Assembly (NCBI GenBank): GCA_963931575.1
Contig: OZ007029.1
Location: 186,001-250,000, forward strand
Source of the DNA: Gastranaerophilus sp944325835
Lineage (GTDB): Bacteria; Cyanobacteriota; Vampirovibrionia; Gastranaerophilales; Gastranaerophilaceae
Direction: 5' to 3'
DNA: 64,000 bases
Shown here: piece by piece, positions 59,767-64,000 of the stretch
How the letters are laid out: every line of letters starts with the position of its first letter
Position numbering within the stretch: the first letter of the stretch is position 1
Translations under genes and position numbers: made by a program
The notes under the pieces: generated by a model
Database searches by the model: none
What the model was told of the DNA's origin: nothing
Seen by the model: the letters and a program-made list of their open reading frames with translations, nothing else

Positions 59767-60663
59767 TTAAAAATGTTTGAAGATTTTTTGTTCGATTAAA
59801 TTTCGGGGATAAAAATTTCCGTTGATTGCAACGCCGGAGCCTTCTTTTACGCATCCGATAACGGCAGCGCCTGCCGGCGGGGTGTCGGTTGTAGCGATTA
59901 GTCCGTAGTCCTCGCCGCCGAATAAAACCAGTTCGTGCCAGTTAGGGAAACTTTTAATTTCTTCATCAACAGGAATTTTGTCAAAATCTATGCTCATAAG
60001 GACATTGCTTGCCTGTGCTATTTGGGAAAGTGCGTCCATAAGCCCGTCAGATGTATCCATCATTGCGTATTTTCCTTTTTGAGAGCAGGCAATTTGTCTT
60101 GAAAAATCGACCTGTGCAAAAGGTTCAAGATGCGCTTTTATAAACTTTTCTGGCGCTTTTTTGCCGGAAAGGAGAAGTTTCAAGCCTGCTGCGCTGGAGC
60201 CGTGGACTCCTGCTGCAATAATTCTTTGACCGGTTCGTGCGTTAGCGCGGGAACTTATGTTTCTTCCCTTTGCTGAGCCGATTATGGCAGCAGAGATAAA
60301 GATTTTATCTGGTGAGGCGGTTATGTCGCCGCCTGCGATTTGAACCTTTCCGGCAGCTTCGCAGGCGGCTCCGGCACCTTCGTAAAACTCTTTTATAAAT
60401 TCACTGTTAATGTCTTTTGGCAATGAAAGCGATATTGTCATATATTTAGGCTCGCCGCCGCCGGCGCAGATGTCTGAAATGTTTACCATTGCGCTTTTCC
60501 AGCCTAATTGACGCGGAGTGATTTTATCGCGCAGAAAATGTACGCCTTCCACAAGGCTGTCCTGCGAAACGAGTATGTCTAAGTCCTTTAAATACGCGCA
60601 GTCATCACCGATATAAGGTGAATTCAGGGTCGTTTTTATCAGGTTTATAAAGTCTTTTTCCAT
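59767..60663 (-). CDS. thiL: Thiamine-monophosphate kinase
   Basis: ThiL phosphorylates thiamine monophosphate to the active diphosphate. IGDDCAYL at residues 18-25, VQIAGGDITASPDK, MDTSDGLMDAL near 202 and FGGEDYGL near 247 are the family motifs. Length (298) is normal. It starts two bases after the GGDEF protein stop, so the two are transcribed together. No other thiamine gene is in the window and no TPP riboswitch is seen upstream. Confidence 0.94.
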   Translation of the reverse strand: MEKDFINLIKTTLNSPYIGDDCAYLKDLDILVSQDSLVEGVHFLRDKITPRQLGWKSAMVNISDICAGGGEPKYMTISLSLPKDINSEFIKEFYEGAGAACEAAGKVQIAGGDITASPDKIFISAAIIGSAKGRNISSRANARTGQRIIAAGVHGSSAAGLKLLLSGKKAPEKFIKAHLEPFAQVDFSRQIACSQKGKYAMMDTSDGLMDALSQIAQASNVLMSIDFDKIPVDEEIKSFPNWHELVLFGGEDYGLIATTDTPPAGAAVIGCVKEGSGVAINGNFYPRNLIEQKIFKHF

Positions 60664-60665
60664 TA

Positions 60666-62573
60666 TTATTTGAGTTCGTTGTTAATCAGAGCGATAAATT
60701 CTTTTACCAATTCGGTATTCCATTTTTTGCCGGCGTCTTGTTTAATGACTTCAAGCGCTTCTTTTTCTGATAATTTTGCACGGTAAGGACGGGTTTCCGT
60801 GAGCGCGAAATAGGAGTCGATTATGAGGATTATTTGCGAACTCATAGGAATTTCGTTTTTTGAAAGCTTATTCGGATAACCGCTTCCGTCCCAGTTTTCG
60901 TGGTGTTTTTCGATTATCGGCAGGATGTCCTGAACAACAGAAATCGGTTTTAAGATATCTCTTGCCGCGATAATCGGGTGTTCTTTAATAAATTTCTTTT
61001 CCTCTTCGGTAAGAGGGGTTGTTTTTTGTAAAATTTCCTGCGGGATTAAGAGGTTCCCGATATCGTACATAAGAATTGCAATTTTAAGGTTGTCGATTTC
61101 CTCTTTTGGCAGGTCAAAACGTTTGGCAAGAGAGGAGGCAAGCAGAACTTTTTTCTTGACTGAGCCGTCCTCGTGAAGCGGGTTGTAAAGACGCGTGAGC
61201 ATATCCGCAACCAGATAGAGCGTTTCTTTTGGCTGGGATTTGGAATCCTGTTCCGCTTTTTTCAGCTTGTCGCAAAGTTCTTTCGTAAGATTTTTTTCAA
61301 CCGGAATATTGTGTTTTGAAAGTATATCTATAAAAGTATTTATTGCGATTTCCTGCCAGCTTGTTTCAGAAATCGGGGTTGCAAGCGTGACGCGGTTTCT
61401 GCCGTTGCGTTTTGACTGATACATAGCCTGATCGGTAAGCTCAATTAATTCTTCAGGATTGTCAGTGTGTTCAAAATATGTTGCGACACCGATACTTGCG
61501 GTAATATGTCCGATAGTTTCAATTTCGGTTGCCTCGAGGGTTTTCCTGATACGTTCGGCTGCAATCATTGCGCCTTTGGAATCAATACCGGGGAGAATTA
61601 TGTTGAACTCTTCGCCACCCATTCTTGCTGCAATATCAATTGAACGCGCGTTGTTTTTGATAACATCCGCAAGCGTTTTTATCGCGAGATCGCCGTAAGA
61701 GTGACCGTATTTATCGTTAATCTGTTTCAGAAAATCAAGGTCAAGTCCTATCAGAGAGAAGGCTTGTTTCTGGCGGTTTGCACGTGTAACTTCTTTCCTT
61801 AGGTATTCTTCAAAGTATCTGCGGTTGTAAAGCCCTGTTAAACCGTCAGTTACAGCCTGTTCTTTCACAGTTGAAAACAGGTGTGCAATTGTTATAGCCA
61901 TTTCGATTTGTTTTGCAAAAATGCTTAAAAAATCCGTTTCAGAGGTCGCCAGTTCATCGCGGGAGGAAAATACTACAAACCACCCGAAATCCCTGTTCAT
62001 GCAACTTAGCGGGATAATAATCATTGATTTGCAATATTCCTTATCCAGAATAGTGCTTAATTGTTCGTCCGTTATGTTCGGAATAATTTCCTGCAGGGTT
62101 TGTCCGAGGTTTTGGGTCTGCGTAATTTCTTTGGAACGCATTGTTTCCGCATAAACCCCGACCGGTGAATAGTTTAGCCTCAATGTGTAAAGCGGTGCAT
62201 TGATAACTTTATGCAAAGCTTCAATTGCGGTGTCGCCGGATTGTGAAATGATTTTTATGAAATCACCTTTTTCATCCTTCATTTTCTCCAAAATAGCGCA
62301 GTGAACATAGCCAAATTCGTTGGAAATACTGTTAACAATGTTATCAAGTACGGTTTCTAAAGGCTTGGATGACGTCATCATATCAATAATATGCTGGAGC
62401 GTAATCATTTTTTTATTTGCCATACTCAGCTCTTTTGTCTGCTGTGCAAGTTCTTTTTCCAGCGCAATATTGCGTTCGTATATTTCAATATAGTCCTGCT
62501 TTTTGTAATAAACAGTACTTTCGACTTCGTTTATTTTGTTGGTTAACTCTTTTATTTTATTGAAAAATGACAT
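60666..62573 (-). CDS. GAF-GGDEF protein with degenerate HD-GYP domain
   Basis: This 635-residue protein has a coiled-coil start (to about 55), a GAF-like domain (about 55-220), a GGDEF-type domain with RMGGEEFNIILPG near 320 (GGEEF, often active), and a C-terminal HD-GYP-like domain (about 440-635). The HD of the first metal motif is YD (LMYDIGNLLIP near 503), while HHENWDGSGYP near 561 is retained. Loss of this His should stop or weaken phosphodiesterase activity. It may therefore be mainly a synthase or a sensor. It lies upstream of thiL on the same strand with two bases between. Confidence 0.9.
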   Translation of the reverse strand: MSFFNKIKELTNKINEVESTVYYKKQDYIEIYERNIALEKELAQQTKELSMANKKMITLQHIIDMMTSSKPLETVLDNIVNSISNEFGYVHCAILEKMKDEKGDFIKIISQSGDTAIEALHKVINAPLYTLRLNYSPVGVYAETMRSKEITQTQNLGQTLQEIIPNITDEQLSTILDKEYCKSMIIIPLSCMNRDFGWFVVFSSRDELATSETDFLSIFAKQIEMAITIAHLFSTVKEQAVTDGLTGLYNRRYFEEYLRKEVTRANRQKQAFSLIGLDLDFLKQINDKYGHSYGDLAIKTLADVIKNNARSIDIAARMGGEEFNIILPGIDSKGAMIAAERIRKTLEATEIETIGHITASIGVATYFEHTDNPEELIELTDQAMYQSKRNGRNRVTLATPISETSWQEIAINTFIDILSKHNIPVEKNLTKELCDKLKKAEQDSKSQPKETLYLVADMLTRLYNPLHEDGSVKKKVLLASSLAKRFDLPKEEIDNLKIAILMYDIGNLLIPQEILQKTTPLTEEEKKFIKEHPIIAARDILKPISVVQDILPIIEKHHENWDGSGYPNKLSKNEIPMSSQIILIIDSYFALTETRPYRAKLSEKEALEVIKQDAGKKWNTELVKEFIALINNELK

Positions 62574-62690
62574 TTGTATACCTTTATAATGTACTATTAT
62601 ACAATATATTTGAAATATATTCTAGTGGGAGATAAAAAATATTGAATTTTTGCACGATTGTGGTAAGATTTTATTGTAAGTGGTTTTATT

Positions 62691-63719
62691 ATGGGTAAGT
62701 CAAAAAAGATTTTAGTATTAAGATTTGGTGCGCTTGGTGATCTTGTTCACACAACGATTATTCCGCAGGCAATAAAGGCGAAGTATCCGGATTACGAGGT
62801 TCACTATTGCTGCGAGTCTCGGTATGCCGCTGTGCTTCAAAACAATCCCGATATTGATAAAATTATTGAATTTGACCATAAACGCAAAAAAGATTTCCCT
62901 TATAACCTGCAAATTGCACTTAAGCTAAGACATGAACACTATGACGTTGTTTTGAACCTGACAAATGCTTTCCGCAATAATTTTATGACTTTTATCGCAA
63001 GCCCTAAACATAAATTTACAAAAGTTCCAATGGGGCATAAGCACGTGGTTGATGCGTTCTTCCTGAGTGCGCAGAAAGCTTTCCCGGCAATAAAACAGCC
63101 GAGAAACCTCCGCCTCGGGCTTGATACTGCTGCGCTTGAAGATATGAAATCACAGGTTGCTGCATATCCGCGGCCTTATATTATTCTTTCTCCGGGCGGG
63201 CAAACCGATAATAACCGTCAGGGGCGCGCCTGGCCGGCTGAAAGCTGGATTGAACTCGGGAACCTTTTAAAAGGAATTTTCGGCGGAACTATTTTCCTTT
63301 CCGGCTCACCGGATGAAAGAGAATTCCATAAGACAATCTCAGAAAAAATTGAAGGCGCTGTGTTATTTTCAGGAAGATTTTCTATTTCACAAACAATGTG
63401 TCTGATTTCGCTTTGTGACCTGTTTATTTCGGGGGATTCCGGCCCGCTTCATATAGCATCGGGTCTTGGCGTAAAAACAATCGGACTTTTCGGCTCGACT
63501 AATCCGGAAAACGTCAGACCATACGGCGAAAACGGAAGTTTTGTCGCTGCGTTTTCAAAATGCAAATTCTGCTGGCAGAAACAGTGTAAAAAACTCAAAG
63601 CAGGTAAAAAATATACACCTTGCATGAAATCAATAAAACCTGCACATGTTCTAAATTTGATTAATAATAAGAAGCTATTGGGTTCCACAGGCGATGTGCT
63701 TAGAATAGCACTTGACTAA
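62691..63719 (+). CDS. Glycosyltransferase family 9 (heptosyltransferase-like)
   Basis: This 342-residue protein has the GT9 pattern: LVLRFGALGDLVHTTIIPQ at the start, LSPGGQTDNNRQGRAWP near 165, SGDSGPLHIASGLGV near 245 and LFGSTNPENVRPYG near 265. GT9 enzymes add heptose or related sugars to LPS core. It fits with kdsA and an outer membrane. The C-terminal part has a Cys cluster (CKFCWQKQCKKL). It is a single gene with its own terminator. Confidence 0.92.
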   Translation: MGKSKKILVLRFGALGDLVHTTIIPQAIKAKYPDYEVHYCCESRYAAVLQNNPDIDKIIEFDHKRKKDFPYNLQIALKLRHEHYDVVLNLTNAFRNNFMTFIASPKHKFTKVPMGHKHVVDAFFLSAQKAFPAIKQPRNLRLGLDTAALEDMKSQVAAYPRPYIILSPGGQTDNNRQGRAWPAESWIELGNLLKGIFGGTIFLSGSPDEREFHKTISEKIEGAVLFSGRFSISQTMCLISLCDLFISGDSGPLHIASGLGVKTIGLFGSTNPENVRPYGENGSFVAAFSKCKFCWQKQCKKLKAGKKYTPCMKSIKPAHVLNLINNKKLLGSTGDVLRIALD

Positions 63720-63757
63720 AGACCCGTGGACTTGCGAAGGTTCTTAAAAATTAATGT

Positions 63758-63790
63758 AAAAAAGACGGGTTTATTACCCGTCTTTTTTAA
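63758..63790 (+). terminator. Terminator between GT9 gene and speD
   Basis: The 13-base stem AAAAAAGACGGGT/ACCCGTCTTTTTT with a five-base loop lies between two convergent genes. Confidence 0.85.
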
Positions 63791-63822
63791 TTTATAAGCC
63801 AAATATGGCTTTATTCCACATC

Positions 63823-64000
63823 TTAACCGCATAACTGTTCTGCAATTACGAACGGTTTTTCTGAAACTTTCATTGTATTTTTGTTCAAAATACCTCTTTT
63901 TAATTCTGTGAAAGTTGCGTTCTGGCAGTGGAATTTCTTTTTCAAAAACTCATAAGAAATTTTCGGATCGCATTTGTCACCGCAAGTGAACAAATCAACG
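63823..64000 (-). CDS. speD: S-adenosylmethionine decarboxylase, C-terminal part
   Basis: The window ends within this gene; 59 C-terminal codons are present. VDLFTCGDKCDP and FTELKRGILNK are the SpeD pattern, with the VDxFTCG element near the active site. SpeD makes decarboxylated AdoMet for spermidine synthesis. The stop is at 63823-63825. The start and the pyruvoyl-forming serine lie outside. Confidence 0.8.
   Translation of the reverse strand, partial: VDLFTCGDKCDPKISYEFLKKKFHCQNATFTELKRGILNKNTMKVSEKPFVIAEQLCG

Noticed and set aside
59767..60663. TPP riboswitch for thiL
   Set aside because: thiL follows the GGDEF gene by two bases and no thi-box sequence was seen.

Overview
The window reads as a chromosome segment of a non-photosynthetic, gut-type cyanobacterial relative (Melainabacteria/Vampirovibrionia, probably Gastranaerophilales). 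The evidence is indirect. A Ycf23/DUF561 protein and a Tic20-like membrane protein are typical of cyanobacteria and plastids. Genes for Kdo synthesis (kdsA), a GT9 heptosyltransferase and an SLH-domain protein indicate an LPS-bearing outer membrane. There are many pilin-like proteins with the lineage-typical FTMAEILLSLTIIGVVAAI start, and no photosynthesis genes. The genus cannot be fixed from sequence alone.

Layout. Positions 1-16430 form an AT-rich accessory island ending next to tRNA-Ser(GCT). From left to right it holds a Hachiman-type defence operon (hamA, hamB and a third co-translated gene of unknown function), a probable GATC restriction-modification set (two Dpn-like adenine methylases and a convergent MutH/Sau3AI-like nuclease), and a Mu-like transposon module. 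One transposase of the module is intact with an AAA ATPase and an accessory gene; an older transposase has lost its third catalytic residue. A 2.2 kb segment follows, with a TIGR04076 protein, a flavodoxin, an NTF2-like protein and a divergent HxlR regulator, lying between two copies of a transposon-end repeat. More end-like repeats abut the tRNA terminator.

Positions 16464-64000 are mostly core genome: a bifunctional nuclease, a TPR/Tic20-like/dapB operon, an SLH protein, an ArsB/NhaD-type permease, maf, a UPF1-like helicase-nuclease, kdsA/MBL/pheS, a nine-gene operon (prfA, ylxR, infB, rbfA, truB and four envelope or unknown genes), ychF, secA, ycf23, thiL, a GT9 gene and the end of speD. 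Three GGDEF proteins, two of them with HD-GYP-type domains, point to cyclic-di-GMP signalling.

The most unusual feature is a dispersed family of five pilin-like genes (24800, 28341, 48814, 54031 and, on the minus strand, 58170). Each has the same promoter (TTGACT/G, 17-base spacer, CATAAT), the same ribosome-binding site, a short leader starting with ATG, and then an uninterrupted run of 12 to 15 G before the prepilin domain. In all five, one frame stays open from the G run to the pilin domain. The leader ATG is in that frame only in the first copy; the other four are out of frame by one or two bases. This is the arrangement expected of slipped-strand phase variation with one member ON and four OFF. 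Their first 100 or so pilin residues are nearly identical, while the C-terminal parts diverge and resemble DUF1566/C-type-lectin-like tips. I infer a phase-variable repertoire of surface pilins or adhesins.
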